A stretch of 64,000 nt of DNA from Mytilisepta virgata (GCA_028015205.1 CM051514.1:46020150-46084149), one strand, 5' to 3'. Shown: positions 1 through 13,137, counted from the first letter of the stretch. Numbers and translations: made by a program. Notes: generated by a model from the sequence alone, not told the origin.

Positions 1-762
1 ATATTGAAGGGCTACAAATATGAACGTTCGTTTAATTCTGTAACAATTGCTCTTCCTCCCAATGACTTGAAGACTTAAAATTTATACTGTCCTTTCACAA
101 ATATTGACAATTCCTATTGAATTCTGATAGAGGTTGAGTACCCCACCACTGATCAAGGTCCAAGGTCTTTAGTAAGTTAGACTATCCTGACTCTCTGTTG
201 TATTTGTTGTATTTTAGGCTCTTTTATGTTATTGTTTTTTTTTTTTTGCACCAGTAAGTGATGCATTGTGTTCAGAATGTATGAGTTTATTGCAGGATTC
301 CTCCTGAACCCGATCTTGACTTTATACTAGACAAAGAAATTCTAATAGTATGTCCCCAATCAGGACGCGTTACATGACAAATATATTGGAATCGCATTGC
401 AACTTATTAAGGATAGATGTCTATTCTGTGAACAGCCAAGGTAATAACCCATTTGCACCTTTCACTATTTTCGTACAAAGCGGGCACACGTCCAATCTTC
501 TTTGACTGTTTCTTCGATCTGGAGTATATTTTTATTAACATTTAAAAACTTTTAATACTCATCTTTTTTTTCTTTCATTTAGGCTGAATCGACATAATAT
601 TCTTGACAGAAAAACATCAACAACATAAACTGATCCAGCTGATAACCAAACCTAAATACACGGGTTGTAACTAAAATTGTCGTTTGTACAATTTTTTTAA
701 TGCAGCTGATTCAGACATTAATAACTTTGAGTAATTAAATTTGCCCAGTTTATCTATCTAAA
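1..762 (+). promoter_or_regulatory. 5' flank and probable 5'-UTR exon of the first sulfotransferase
   Basis: No open reading frame of note. A pyrimidine tract ending in ATTTAG at 571-582 looks like a 3' splice site, which would start an untranslated stretch at 583, 180 bases before the ATG at 763. The paralogue at 13138 has the same arrangement: a T-rich tract ending in CAG at 12931-12933, about 204 bases before its ATG, with recognisably similar sequence on both sides. I infer that both genes have a non-coding first exon and that the duplication included it. The first exon and promoter were not identified. Confidence 0.4.
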
Positions 763-2208
763 ATGATACTCAAGTCAATGTTATTTTATACTCTTACAAT
801 TTCTGCTGTATTCGTGTTGGCATGTTTTTATTTTCAAACTGAGAGAATTTTAATGACCACAGATTTGAATGAAATAGAACCAAACGTGAAACAAATACTG
901 CATTTTGTGATTCCATTATGTCGAGGAGAGGAGGAGATGTACGAAATCTTCATGAAAAACTTAAATAAAATCAAGAAAAGGGAATGGGATTTTCGTGTCT
1001 TTGTTATATATCATATGGACAACCATCTCTGCCTTTGGCCAGCTTTAATATCCGTTGGATTGAAACATTCCATTATCCAAGGGGAAGCTAATTGTATAAT
1101 CATTCAAAGTGTCTATCAATTACCTCAAGAAGGCTTTGATTACGGAAAATGTCTCCAACTAACCAAGATCTGTTTAAGACAAAAGAAATGTGTGTATGAT
1201 AATAATGACCACAAAAATATTTACTATGAAGCTATGACAGCTAGTCCTAAACATTGGAAACAAATAATGGAATACAATAGTCACACAAAAGTCAATTATG
1301 AGAGCTTATACAATAATTTGAATGGAATGTTACAACTATTGGATAAAAATACTGAATCGAGACATTGTAAATGCATAGATACTTTACATTACAACTTTTC
1401 AAGTAAACTATCAAATAAGTTACACCCTCCTTACAAAATTGCTGAATGGCATTTTGATGATTTTATAAATACAATATACTTCACCCAGGATACACATATG
1501 GACAGTTGGGACACAACATGGTTAAACGTAGAACCGTGGACTATAGATCAATTGAAAAATAGAAATGTTGTCTTACCCAAGCATAAATTGATATATTTTC
1601 CTAATCTTAAATCAGGTAGTACATATTGGAAATATCTGTTGTATTATGTAGAATTTAGAAAGCCACGTCCTAGAGACGGTCATGGACACCTGTTTTTGAG
1701 TCTTAAAGATTACAGTGATCGTGAAGCCTTAGATATGTTGTTTGGAGAAAATTGGACTAAATTTACTATTGTTAGAGAACCGAGAGAGAGAATATTGTCC
1801 GCCTATCTACATAAAGCTGTCAGACAAAAACATGTCCAGAATTCATTTTGTAAAGCAGATGTGAGGTCGTTTTCTGCATTTGTAGACTTAATTAAAACAT
1901 GTAAAAATGTTCACTGGAAGACACAAGTATATTTGCCGAGGATCCTGTATAAAAACATGCTTATAGGAAGAATGGGTCGAAGACATAATATAACATTTTT
2001 TATGGAGACACTTTTAAAGGAAGTTGATGCTTGGGAATCTGTCAAGCAGTGGATGGTTTCTTCGGCTTCTCTAGAATCGACAAAACACCCGACAGACGCT
2101 AAAGATCAGATCAAAACACATTATAACAAAAACTTGGAGAGGAAAATTATAGATATGTACAAATCAGAATATGAAGTCTTTGGATTTGATAAGAGTTTCT
2201 ATACGTAA
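763..2208 (+). CDS. HNK-1-type carbohydrate sulfotransferase, single coding exon (copy 1)
   Basis: 481 aa type II Golgi enzyme predicted to transfer sulfate from PAPS to a glycan (Sulfotransfer_2 family, the group of CHST8-14). A hydrophobic signal anchor lies at residues about 6-24. The 5'-phosphosulfate-binding motif is at about 272-290 (KLIYFPNLKSGSTYWK). The 3'-phosphate-binding motif is at about 333-350 (FTIVREPRERILSAYLHK). A C-terminal YEVFGFD matches the family ending YE-FGY-. The domain fills only the C-terminal half. Residues about 45-220 (containing CRGEEEMYEIFMKNLNK and several Cys) form a lumenal extension I do not recognise, shared with the copy at 13138. The ATG follows AAA and is preceded by a likely 5'-UTR splice acceptor. 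Acceptor sugar unknown. The frame is intact, so probably functional. Confidence 0.85.
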   Translation: MILKSMLFYTLTISAVFVLACFYFQTERILMTTDLNEIEPNVKQILHFVIPLCRGEEEMYEIFMKNLNKIKKREWDFRVFVIYHMDNHLCLWPALISVGLKHSIIQGEANCIIIQSVYQLPQEGFDYGKCLQLTKICLRQKKCVYDNNDHKNIYYEAMTASPKHWKQIMEYNSHTKVNYESLYNNLNGMLQLLDKNTESRHCKCIDTLHYNFSSKLSNKLHPPYKIAEWHFDDFINTIYFTQDTHMDSWDTTWLNVEPWTIDQLKNRNVVLPKHKLIYFPNLKSGSTYWKYLLYYVEFRKPRPRDGHGHLFLSLKDYSDREALDMLFGENWTKFTIVREPRERILSAYLHKAVRQKHVQNSFCKADVRSFSAFVDLIKTCKNVHWKTQVYLPRILYKNMLIGRMGRRHNITFFMETLLKEVDAWESVKQWMVSSASLESTKHPTDAKDQIKTHYNKNLERKIIDMYKSEYEVFGFDKSFYT

Positions 2209-3835
2209 TAATTTCAGGATTGACGGTAATTTTTTTTTTTTAGTCTATGAAGAAATAACCTCAAACAAGTGGTGCACACTAATAACCAGCTTAGCGGGTT
2301 AACTGACAGTTTGCACCATGTGCATCCCATTGAGGTTATTTCGAATAGACTGAAAACAAAATTTCAGTCAATCTTAATAATTATCACGTCTTAAACGTAG
2401 GGATTCCTTTTCATGACGTCATAGTAGAAAAGAAAATGTATTCTATGTTATGAAAGACGAAAATAATTTGACCACTCAAATGACACGTTATATCCAATAT
2501 TTTTAAAGGGGAGGGGTGGGAGGGACTAAAAAGAGCCAATACAGAAAAAGACCATAATTACTAAACTTTTATCTAAAGAAAAAAAAATTGAAGAAATTTG
2601 TGAATTTCAGTTTAAGGGACTATAGGTCCCTAAAAGGGTCCTAATAGTTAAATTGTAGTACAAGTGGGTTGTGATATATTTGTTAAAAGGTTATTTGTTA
2701 CAGATGCAAACTGTAATGCTAAGCATGCTTTTATTTTGCATTTTGAGGATTTAAATAACCAAAAAGGGAAAAGAGGCCAAAAAGTTAGATTACAGTAAAC
2801 GTGGGTTGTGATATATCTCTACAAAGGTTATTTGTTAAAGATGCAAACTGTAATGCAATGGAAACTGAAAATGTTAAGAATGTTTGTTTACAAATAAATG
2901 TGGGGTGCGGGTAAAGCTGTCGTTCCGACAGCCCCTACCTCTAGTTTGTAATTATTATAAGTTTGTAATTATTATTGATAATAAAATCTACAACACATTT
3001 CTTCAAGACGTTTTGGCCATGCGGCCTTTTTCATTGGAATAATTATAACATTTGACAAACAATATTATCACATGACCATATTTTTTCTATTATCTGATTG
3101 GCTGAGAAATGTCTCAAAGAACTTGAGTACTGATGATAGTAACTGAGAGGTATTTAAATTTAGTGCACGTTTATAGGATTAAAATAGACCCTGATCGGTC
3201 AAGCGGAATGTGATAGTGACCGATTTATTCTTAAAATATAAAAAGAAAGTACAGTTCTCCCATTCATGTAATAAAACAATTACTGACTTTGTAATAGGTC
3301 ACTTTTGGGATTATTAAAGGCTCGGTGAATATTACATTCTCTCAGGTTGATAAATCCCGAAAGTCACCTATTTCATAGTCAGTAATTGTATAATGTTGCT
3401 AAAAAACACGACTTTACTGTTCAATTCTATGACGTCATAGAAATATTTATTTTAGTTCAAACTTAGTATTGAGACCGTCCAGTTCCAAATTTTTTTTATT
3501 CTAAAATGTTCCTTTACTTTTCTATAGATTTTTAAATTGTTCGATGAGTGGTTGTGCTGCGTGAAATGTTATCTATTTTACATGTTTGTATTTAAGAAAC
3601 AGGCATTGCTTTGTTTATAAAACATTAAATTCTGTTTTTGTGAACTAATATATCTTTTATATTATTTTCACGTTTAAATTCCATAATTGGTGGGTCGGGA
3701 AAATGTTTTTTTAATTGATTGGATTCGTGTTAGATTTTAAAATTTTTCCGTAAAATACTAAGATGCTCCCTCTGTAGTTGATCCACTTTCTGTATTTGAT
3801 CCTCAATTGATAATGCATTCTATCCACGGTTAAGT
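2209..3835. repeat. Intergenic: partial dispersed repeat and a small foldback
   Basis: No gene. About 2510-2945 is a truncated direct copy of the repeat at 34340-35415: both share the 'AGGTCCCTAAAAGGGTCC' stretch and the end motif GACAGCCCCTACCTCTA. Bases 3276-3389 form an imperfect palindrome with arms beginning ACAATTACTGAC and ending GTCAGTAATTGT, a MITE-like foldback. The remainder is AT-rich with no recognised signal. Confidence 0.6.
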
Positions 3836-5700
3836 AAAAAGGACAAATATACCTAAGGAGCAATTAAAAAAACGCAATCCATTCGACAGACAAACCCGGG
3901 AAGACAAATGAACAACCACAAGCACAACAAATAAACACAGAAAACTAAAAAACAATGAACAACACGAATTTCTCTAAAAACCAGGAGTGAACCTGGGTGC
4001 TCCGGAAGGGTAAGCAGTTCCTGCTCCGTATACGGCACCCGTCGTGAAGTTCAACAAAGTCAATCCGGGGGAAGTCACAAATCGGTGGAGGCACATGAAA
4101 GGTTACGACAGTGGGAACAGGTCCAACATCATCTTAGATATTGGAACACTGTAATGGTCAATTCGTGATGACGACCGTAAAATTTCCTAAGTGATGACAT
4201 CAACTTATCCCTGATAAAAACCCTGGTTAAGAAGCTTTTGTGACAACATTAATCCTCTTTTAAATGAGTTTTAATATCCGTTCTTCTGGTTTTACAATCT
4301 TCTTCCGGCAATGAAAAATATGTTTAAATTTTAAATTTATTAATTCGTTCGGAGTCCGGAGTTACTTCACGTGCCAAACAGGACAGTTTCATGTATTACT
4401 ATAACCCATACAGTGTAAAATCTTGGATGTTGACGATATCGTAAGCGATATTGCGCTAAAAGTGAATGATTATATATTAAGTATTGGAGAAAATATGATA
4501 ATCATGCGGATCGAGTGCATTATGGAACAAGGCTGTGAGGGTGGGTGGGAAAAGAAAATTAAATTTACACCCGTATGCCAAATCAAGACCAGCCAAAACA
4601 AATGCGCAAGTCTTTATACGTAAAGTAAAACAATACCAAAGGGATATTCGAAGGAGGGAGAAATCCAAAAAACTTACAAACTCCGGAGAACAACGAAGAA
4701 AATACCAAAAAATACATGCACTACAATCATGCGAACAACTTGGACTCCGCCAAAAAAACCGGGGGTAGACTCAGGTGCTCCGGAAGAGTAAGCAGTCTCT
4801 GCTTCCTGCAGGACACCCGCCATGCTGTCCATGTCAAATCCGATATGAGGAAGGGATAAAATCAATGGAACAGGTCCATTTTCATTTGGGAAACGATTTT
4901 TCACACCTGTCAACCAAGTCATGATTATGCCCATTAAACTTTAATAAGGATGACTCCAACTTAGGAGCAACATACCCCTGTCTGAGCCGAGCTCTGTCCA
5001 GGAAGTCAATGTATATGCCACAAGCTCTGGAATAACGTACGAGTTGTGAAATATATACTCCATACGATGGCGCTTCTGGAATATGGGACGTTGACGATTG
5101 GAAGGTTATCCCGTTCGTCGTAAAGTTTTGTATTCATCCTTCCTCTGGTGTCAATTTCGAGGTGAAGGTCAAGATAAGATGCAGACTTGGCTGTGTTTGT
5201 GTTATCCTTAATTTTAAGCTCATTGGGATAGATGAGATGTAAGAAATTCCCAAAACGTGAATTGTTGAGTGATAAAACATCATCTATGTAGCGGAAGCTG
5301 AAATTAAAGGTACGGGCTAACTTCTTCTGTTTTTTCCTTAAGAAGCCCGTCAAAAATTCTGCTTCATATGAGTAAGGAAACAAGTCGACCAGGAGTGATA
5401 CACAATAAGAAGCCATAGGAATGCCAGTTTTCTGTTGGAAAACACGTCCACCACATTGAACAAATATGTTTTCGATCAAAATTCAATCATCAGGACAACC
5501 TCGTCCTCTGTATACCCCTTGTAAGATACTTGTAAGTATTTTTTAAACAAAGTATGATTTATCTCTACCAATGACAAGGTATGTGTATCTGCATGAGAGC
5601 ATCGACTAGATCTTTCAACCTCTCCTTCAGCTGCGAATGAGGAAAGGTGGCACAGAGGGCAGAGAAATCGAATGCCTCTACGCTATAAATATTAGTTACT
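3836..5700 (-). mobile_element. Penelope-like retroelement relic, minus strand
   Basis: Reverse transcriptase fragments and 3' tail of a retroelement reading right to left. The best block is 5479-5006, with GIPMASYCVSLLVDLF (from GIPMGTNCAPLLADLF), the catalytic box FRYIDDVLSLNN, and the downstream KSASYLDL. Further 5' (about 5690-5560) a piece FDFSALCATFPHSQLKERL is separated by stops, so the frame is broken. The 3' tail at 3836-4160 is the reverse complement of 56000-56310, which follows a second RT copy. A diverged second tail lies at 4625-4940. The sequence style matches Penelope-like elements (Neptune/Naiad type) as I know them; another non-LTR class cannot be excluded. Non-functional. 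Confidence 0.6.
5006..5479 (-). pseudogene. Reverse transcriptase core fragment (Penelope-like)
   Basis: 157-codon open segment holding RT palm motifs: the GIPM box, the YIDD active site with both aspartates kept, and the YLDL motif followed by TKLYDERDNLPIVN. The canonical NFPFL--NIP--PAYGVYISQL region after this is degraded. It lacks a complete N-terminal finger domain and any nuclease domain, so it is a broken copy. Its paralogue at 55063-55947 keeps more of the protein but has lost the second catalytic Asp. Confidence 0.6.
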
Positions 5701-7145
5701 AACGAGAAGGAACCCGCGATTCTCGCGGGAGAGGTAAGGGAGTCGATATTTGATAGGTAAAAAAAGTGGGTAAAAGCTGAAGTATGTTAACGATACTGAT
5801 GCTGCAGAGTAAAGAAAAAATGTTAAGAGGGTGATTGCGAACAAAAACCTCTATCATTGGTAGCACAGTTTCAATTTTATGGGACAATCTCGGCGGGTGT
5901 CTTTAAGGAGGAGAAGACTCATACGTTGCTGGTGCAGCTTATTTTTATGGATGCGTGTTCACTTATATCCTCGTACACCAGATATTGATATTTACTGGAT
6001 GCAATCCAATGCACTATTTATGAGTATCGTCAATTTCAGCTAGTGTACCGTTAATTGCAGCCTGTTGCCATTTACGGTACACCTAAATATGTATACTATT
6101 GCAATAGGTACCAGACAAGAGCAATATATATCTGCTGTAAGGGGATGCACAGTGGTATTAATCTTAATGTGTTTTTCTTTAACAATTTTGTATTGTCATT
6201 ATGTCTTTGTTTGTTTCATAAGCTTTGTCCTGTCCCTTGGACTTTAGTCTTGTAATACTTCAGGGACAACCCGGGGGACAACCATTCCATTCTGAGTGTT
6301 TATCATGTACACACCACATGAAGACCAGACACACCGTACATGTAGGTGTTCAGGCTGTGATCATTTTTTTTTTATTTAAATGACAAACTGACATACTGTA
6401 AATGTTCATTGTACACAACGGGACCTATTTATTTATTAGTCCAGATAATCATTGCGTCTCAAGGGTATAATTATTTTTGAATTTTTTTTGATCCCTCATC
6501 AATGGAATATACGTCCAAGTAAAAATTTTCCAAGACGGATTCATTATTTGGACTAACCTATTATGTACCATCGGTATTGTGTACACGCCATGTGATTTTT
6601 GGAAACGCTTTGAGTTGTAAATTGCACATTAAAATGCTAAAAGATGTATACTGAATGAATCACGCGTTTCTGTAACGGTGATCAAATAAAATAGGGGCTT
6701 TCATATGTTTAAATCAACAAGGGGTCGGATCAACTTTGGGTCAGAACGACTGGAGAACAGACAGCCTGTCTGAAAATCTAATTTCATTTAACCCTGGGAG
6801 CATCTGTAAGTGATATAGATTAGTCCTGATAAATTCCGTCAATTCTGTAAAAAAAAGTCCATGATTACTTATTTCACTAGATAAAAACGTATAGAGACAT
6901 ATTTTCCTACTGTCATGACTGTGTGTCTCACTTACTTGCGGGACTGAAACCTTGGTAAAAGAAAATATTTAAAAGTACAATTTGTGTATCATTCTTAGTA
7001 TTTGGATTTTTTTTTATTCCTCTTTACAAGGCCTTTCAGTAGTAAATCAACAGATTTTGTGTAGATGTCAGTGTCTTTGCTCCGCCCGCAACGATTGTCG
7101 CGAAAAGCGAGAGATATGCGTACAAAGTATGGCGATGACATAAAC
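5701..7145. other. Intergenic, no recognised feature
   Basis: AT-rich sequence with only short frames in both strands and no motif I recognise. Bases 5720-5900 may still be the decayed 5' part of the retroelement at 3836-5700, but this cannot be shown. Confidence 0.4.
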
Positions 7146-7149
7146 TTTA

Positions 7150-7580
7150 GTTTTATGTTAAGTTTTTTTAATTATGTCATTTTTTTCAATAACTATAAGT
7201 GGTAGTTTAATGATATTTGGTATGTAGGTTAGTTTTGGTAGTACATGACAGTAAGTCTTCCATACATGGCTTTTGACCTTGATTTTAATTTCATGGTCTA
7301 GTGACCACGCTAAGTTTTGGTGATTTGGTAAGTTTCTCAATAACTATAATTGGTCAATAATATTTGGTTATAGGTTGGTCTTGGTTATTAAATGACAGTC
7401 TATCATATGCCTTTTGACCTTGATCTCACTTTTGCGGTCCAGTGACTAAGTTAATTTTTTTCTGATTGGGTCAGTTTTATATGTGGTAGATCAATGATAT
7501 TTGGTATGTAGGTTGGTCTTGGGTAGTACATGGCAGTCTGCCATATGGCTTTTGACCTTGACCTCAATTGCAGGATTTAG
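7150..7580. repeat. Three diverged tandem copies of a ~150-bp repeat
   Basis: The order AATGATATTTGGTATGTAGG, then ACATG-CAGT-T-CCATA, then CTTTTGACCTTGA, then a TAGTGACCA-like block recurs three times with drift and small indels. No coding potential. It resembles common bivalve interspersed tandem DNA; this is a recollection, not a search. Confidence 0.55.
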
Positions 7581-8830
7581 TGACCATATTGAGCATCTCT
7601 GAAATGATTCCATACTATTTTTGGATAGAAATAAGGTATTTTTTACTATAGGGTATTGGCCCAACTACTTACAGGGGGTGTGGGGGTCACTGTCCATTCC
7701 GACAGAACAGTTTTCTAGTTTTATTTTCTTTCAAAATATTCCTTATCGAAAGATGTTTTTTCCTCTTGCGATAAAATATATTTTGGAGATCCTTGTCCCA
7801 TCTGAACCACGAAGAAGGATTATGCAGAAAATTACTAATTACAAAAGAGTGCCTATGTAAATAATCCTGAATTATCCCCTTTACTAAAAGTGTATAGTAC
7901 AAAAATAATTTTACTGCAACGTATGTTTGACTGTTTCTTTCAGTGTATTTTGTTATATTCTGATAGATGCTAGTGTTTGTACTTCGACGATCTTTTTTTT
8001 ATAAATATTTTCTGTGGATCTAATGTGATGAGGTCTTTGTTTTTATTCATTACACCACATGAATTGCAAAAAAAAGTCTTGATTTAAATAATTAACACCA
8101 GTTACGCTGAAAGATTTTTCATTGTTAAGGATGTAATTAAATGACCTATGTTTAAAATAAATAAAAAAATATTGCTAAGAAAACTTCGTATAAATAAGCT
8201 TTTAAAGTACAATTTTAAAATAGCAATGGGGTCGTGAATTTATTTTCATTTGTACAAGCCAGTACGTTATAAACGAACTCTACGGTACCTCTTCTTTTAT
8301 GATGATCCATGCAGAAATTTTAACGTTTCGTTGGCGTTTTGTTGCATACTATTTTTACGTCTGCAAGTTCGTTACAATGAATACTTCCACTCTCATTGTC
8401 ACATATTAACTTTTTTCCCTTCATATGACCATCAATTATCGATATCGACATGATAGGGAAGTTGACAGAAGTAATATAAATCTAATATGAGTTGTATTAT
8501 TTGTTCGATATCGGAATCAAATATAGTCGATATTGACGTGGTAGGAAATATGAAGGGAAGCTTAATTACAGTTACCGTAGTTTCAGTACTAATTCGACTG
8601 TTACAGTTACTGTAGTTTCAGTACTGTTTCGCCGATATCGGTAGGGTAGGGAAACTGACAGAGTAATGTTAATCTAAAGTACATTCATTATTGTATCTAT
8701 TACTAAAAGATGTTGCTAAGGGTTACAGTAGAACGATGTCGACGATATTAAGAACTACTATTTGCAATACAAACAATAATGAATATAATTTTACATTGTT
8801 AACATTGTGTACATAAGTTCCCATTTCGTT
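7581..8830. other. Intergenic, AT-rich, no gene seen
   Basis: No convincing exon or RNA gene. Between 8430 and 8660, phrases such as GATATCG and TTACAGTTACTGTAGTTTCAGTACT recur in short range, suggesting eroded tandem repeats, but no clean unit could be defined. Confidence 0.4.
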
Positions 8831-9000
8831 TTTCAGGAGCAACCATTTGATTTATATGGGGGGGGGGGGGTGGCTAGGATCAAGTATGAAACAAAATGGC
8901 AGGTTCATGATTTTGGCAAATTAAAAAGGCAGGATCACTTTAGATGGGAAAAAAAATGCAGGACCTTTGTCAATCAGGAAATTTTGCAGTGATTTTTATA
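8831..9000 (+). repeat. Dispersed repeat with G-run (copy 1)
   Basis: Starts GGAGCAACCATTTGAT, runs into a 12-base G tract and then a block with GGCAGGATCACTTTAG. Recognisable again at 10738-10985, where the head is direct and the tail inverted, and as a head fragment near 24620-24660. An old interspersed element of unknown class. Confidence 0.5.
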
Positions 9001-9428
9001 GCTAAGGCGAAGTGGGAATAAGCACCCCCTCCCCCCCCCCAAATAAATAAAAAATAATGAATAGAATTTTAAATAACAAAGTAACAGTAAAATTTGTTAT
9101 TGATTGAATATTACTTGACGAGTGTGTTTGTGTTTCGTTTGTTTTGGTTTTTTTATTTGGCAAAATCAAAGTAGCATAGCCGAAATACCCAACTGTCATG
9201 ACTGTGAAAAATTCTAGAAGATAAAAATTCAATCGTAATACTTCATTAACTAAAATAATCGACAAATATAATTCTTCATATCCTAACATTTTGTGCACAA
9301 CAAGCTGTCACACGATGAAAGATATATATACTCCAGAAAATACGTCTTCATTAATCCATGTCGAAATGTCCAAATTTATTCCAATCTACCAGACTCTGAA
9401 AAGTCAAGTGCCAAAAACAATGATCCTA

Positions 9429-9465
<37 letters not shown>

Positions 9466-9870
9466 TTTGCTGAATCAATATCCTAGACTGGTATATTCTT
9501 CATCTTTATTTCAAATGTGTGCTCCAGTTCCAATTCGTCAACGTACTGAATAAATTTAGACCTTTTCAATTTCCTCCCGATTGTTCTGTTTTCAATATGA
9601 TTTTTGATGGTCTACAAACTATACTCTTGTCCTTAGGGATATTTCTTTTGATTAACAGAAAGCGGTGGTTATTTACCTTATTATTGTATTCTTACAAGAT
9701 GTTGCGTAAAAAACCTCATTTCGACGTTACTTCCGGTTTTTACCTTTGCGTTTCAGTTACCACAGTGTTTAAGCGTTGCTTTTTGAATACGTTGCTTTTT
9801 GAATAATAGACAATTTTTAATTTTGGTGTCAGATTAGTTGAATCTAGAGAGAAGTTTTTGAAAATGAACT
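9001..9870. other. Intergenic with long poly-T tract
   Basis: No gene. A run of about 34 T at 9431-9464 is a homopolymer of the kind left by retroposition (an inverted poly-A) or by slippage. Nothing recognisable lies on either side. Confidence 0.4.
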
Positions 9871-10150
9871 GAAACTAAATGACGAAATTACTGTTTTAAA
9901 ACTATTATGGACTCGTGAAGTAGTAAATACCTTTTTTTCACAATGAACTGAAACTATCCCACGGGCATTCTCAATCAGAACAATCATGGACATGTGAACT
10001 GGTAAATATCGTTTCAATAATGTGAGAGGCATATAATATTAGAACAATCATGGACTTATGAAGTGGGAAATATCGTTTTCATAACGAAATGGCAGGCATT
10101 CTTTCCCAAAACAATCATGGACATTTGAAGTGGTAAATATCGCTTTAAAA
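9870..10150. repeat. Four diverged tandem copies of a ~80-bp repeat
   Basis: The phrase (A)ACAATCATGGAC-T-TGAA-TGGTAAATATCG-TT repeats about every 75-85 bases (near 9895, 9975, 10045 and 10110), with clear drift between copies. Non-coding. Confidence 0.6.
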
Positions 10151-10737
10151 AATAATATTTTTTATACGAAAAACCATTTAATTCGCGAATTGAGTTGTAC
10201 ATTAATTTAATGAAACTTTATTCTGATAAAAGCACCACTCTTGTGTTATCTCCATTCTTTTTTTTTTCATGCTCTTTTATGTTTATCTCAACTTGATATT
10301 ACAAAAAATCTTTATGTCCTCTCCGAATATTTCGTTCATATTCGTTATGTAGTTTTATTCCCTATAATATGTGAGAAACATAACTATGTATCTATTACCA
10401 ATAGTTTGGGGCGGTTACTTTTCATAATTAAATGCTAGTTCTTCTGCTATTTGTGCACGGTGTACTATATTAAATTTATTTACAGTTCAAACGTAAAACT
10501 ATACAATGAACATACATGATATTAATATATATTATCTAGACATGTTATAATCATTTACTTTGCCAGGTGTACAGTTATTACTTGATTTGATACAATCATG
10601 ACAATTAGATTACACAACTAAGTATAAATGTGTGTCCATAAGGCGATAACTGCCTTAAGGTATTAATAACACAATGGTAAACATGTTTAATCTACAACAA
10701 TTATCCGTGGTACTTTAATTGGAATGTGTGTTTATAA
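10151..10737. other. Intergenic, nothing recognised
   Basis: AT-rich, short frames only. Confidence 0.4.
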
Positions 10738-10985
10738 GGGAGCAACCATTTGACTTTTATTGGGGGGGGGGCTAGGTTCAAATGTCTGATCCTGCCTATT
10801 GTTTTCTTCGAAATTTTGGTAATGGATTTTGTTGCGGCCTAAATTTTTATTTAAACCAAAAATTTCCTGATCGACACAGTTCATGCATTTTTTTCGCACC
10901 TAAAGTGATCCTGTCTTTTTATTTTGCCCATAATCCATGTCCTGCCTTTTTATTTCAAATTTGATCCTAGCCCCCTCCCCCCTCC
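10738..10985. repeat. Dispersed repeat with G-run, foldback-like copy
   Basis: GAGCAACCATTTGACTTTTA plus a G tract at 10739-10772, followed by an inverted version of the same family (CCTGATCGACA...GATCCTAGCCCCCTCCCCC) ending near 10983. The two ends make a loose inverted repeat of about 245 bp, related to 8831-9000. Confidence 0.5.
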
Positions 10986-12933
10986 ACTGTATGCATTTTC
11001 TGTGGTAACTTATGTATATTTGTACGATTCTAACCTTAGTTACACGGACACTGGTTATAAACATATATGTTTTGGTCATCTTCAATAGTAGCACGTAGCA
11101 ATAACAGATTAGTCAATTTCATCATTGAATACAATAAAGGGAAGCCTATAGGCAAATTATAGGTAGAGATACGTTTGTCAATGTGTCTTCGATTTCTTCG
11201 CAAAATATATAGATATTAAAAATTATTAATTGATTTGTAATTGATTTTATACAGAATTCCAGCAGGTAATAATTAAAAAAAGTGAACTAATGTACAAAAG
11301 AATACTGTAAATTGAGAAAACAATGCAATATTTTCATTCATCTTAGAAATACAACAAAATGAGCACTGATATATAATAAAAACTTTTGCACAAGTATACG
11401 CAATAATTTCTACAGTTGACACACCTATATTTGTAATGTTTATATTCGATAAATTTTCAATTAATGATACTTTAAAAAAAAAATTTCCGTACAAATCTCA
11501 TGTTTGTACCAATTCATTTTATAATTCATAACGTAGTAACGTCAGAATATCAAAACGTCAAATTTACTCACTTTTTGAGTTTATACCATTTTCACAAGTC
11601 AATTTCACAAAAGAACAAGAAGGTTAACGGTGACAGTAGAATAAAAATATTCCGTTAGTTTTTGGTCAAAATCCTTAAATATTAAATTAACAGAAGTGAT
11701 GTTTTTAAAAATTGATCATTTTGCGTTATATGTATGTGTATTGTATATGTAAAATTCCCGCCAAAATGCCAAAAAATAATGACGTTGGCCCCTATTTCTT
11801 ATTTCATATACTTCAGTGAAACTGAATAGTAGCTAATGTTTTACAAATATTTTGCAAATCTTAATATGTTTGAAATGGTATCCACCGAAAGATGTATCTG
11901 TGCAAAGTTAGCATTTCGTCTTCTCCAGAATGATAGTAAACCTGTTTTGTGAAGCAGAAAAATTGAACCAAAAATTGTGCTTTTTTTTGAGATCGAAATA
12001 CAGTCTGAAACATTTTATACGAAACAAAAGTCACGTTTATAATTGTGACGTCAACTGGACTATGGTACTTGTGAGTTACCAAATGAAAAATTATCGGTTA
12101 TGTGATGGACTGATTTTGATTTTGGATGTCCAACCTCCTTCCACCGGGTATGTGCACAAAATCAATAATTTTCCATTTGTTAACGACAACGTGGAATTGT
12201 TGTTGGTATGAAGTTGACTGACGTCCAGTATCCAAAAAAAACACGGTCGACATTACTAAAAACAAAGCTTAAAATAATTTAAATGATACACAGCTGTGCT
12301 TCATTTTTCTATCGAAATTGAGTATTAAAATGAATTAAACACGTTTCATATTCAGTAGTGGGTAACATTTTGTCGGCAACAAATTTCAATACAGTTGTTT
12401 TATTGATAAAATTGATATATATGACTTTAATTTAGGTATTCGCATTTTAAGATTAGTTATACTACAATTTATAGAATATAATAACGTGTTTTATGGAATT
12501 TCTCTGCGTGGTAAGTCTTCCTCAAATTTATAAAATAAAATTCTTTGATACCAATATTGATGCATATTTCATCGATTTACTCATCAGTTGTGCTCAGTCA
12601 TAATGTGTTAAAACTCCAAACTAATAATGTAAAGAGATGAAGAGAAAATTAACAAATGCCATACAAAAAAACTAAGACATTAAATTCGAAGGACTGTAAC
12701 TCCCTTCGGATCAAATCAACGTCGGTTTCTACATGAGTGTTACATGTTATTTATTTGAAATTAGTAAAGTTGTTTTTGGTGGGGTCCATATTGTTCATAT
12801 GTTTTTAGTTTTTTAATTTTAGTGCATGTATTGTTTGGTATTTCTTGACTTTACTTATAATTTTTAAGTGAATGCCAGACATATATTTCGTTTCCATTCG
12901 AACCATTTTAATATTCATTTTTTTTTCTTTCAG
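10986..12933. other. Intergenic between the two long sulfotransferases
   Basis: No gene found. Bases 12427-12462 (TTAGGTATTCGCATTTTAAG...) match one arm of the foldback at 38271-38423, so a MITE fragment is present. The last bases hold the T-rich splice-acceptor-like tract of the next gene. Confidence 0.45.
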
Positions 12934-13137
12934 GGTAGACGGAAATGAATGTGAAATACTGAACAGAAAAAAACATAACGAAAACAGATCAAACTGATTA
13001 CTATAATGAGTATATGAATTGTAACTTAAACAACCGTGTGTTATATTTTATAAATACACCTCAAAATCTGATAAAGTCATATACAGTTCAGTGTTAATTA
13101 AATTTAACACTATATTGATACAGGTCTGTCATCCAAA

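Noticed and set aside
4423..4934. Small frames on both strands
   Set aside because: They lie in the non-coding tail of the retroelement relic; no conserved motif.
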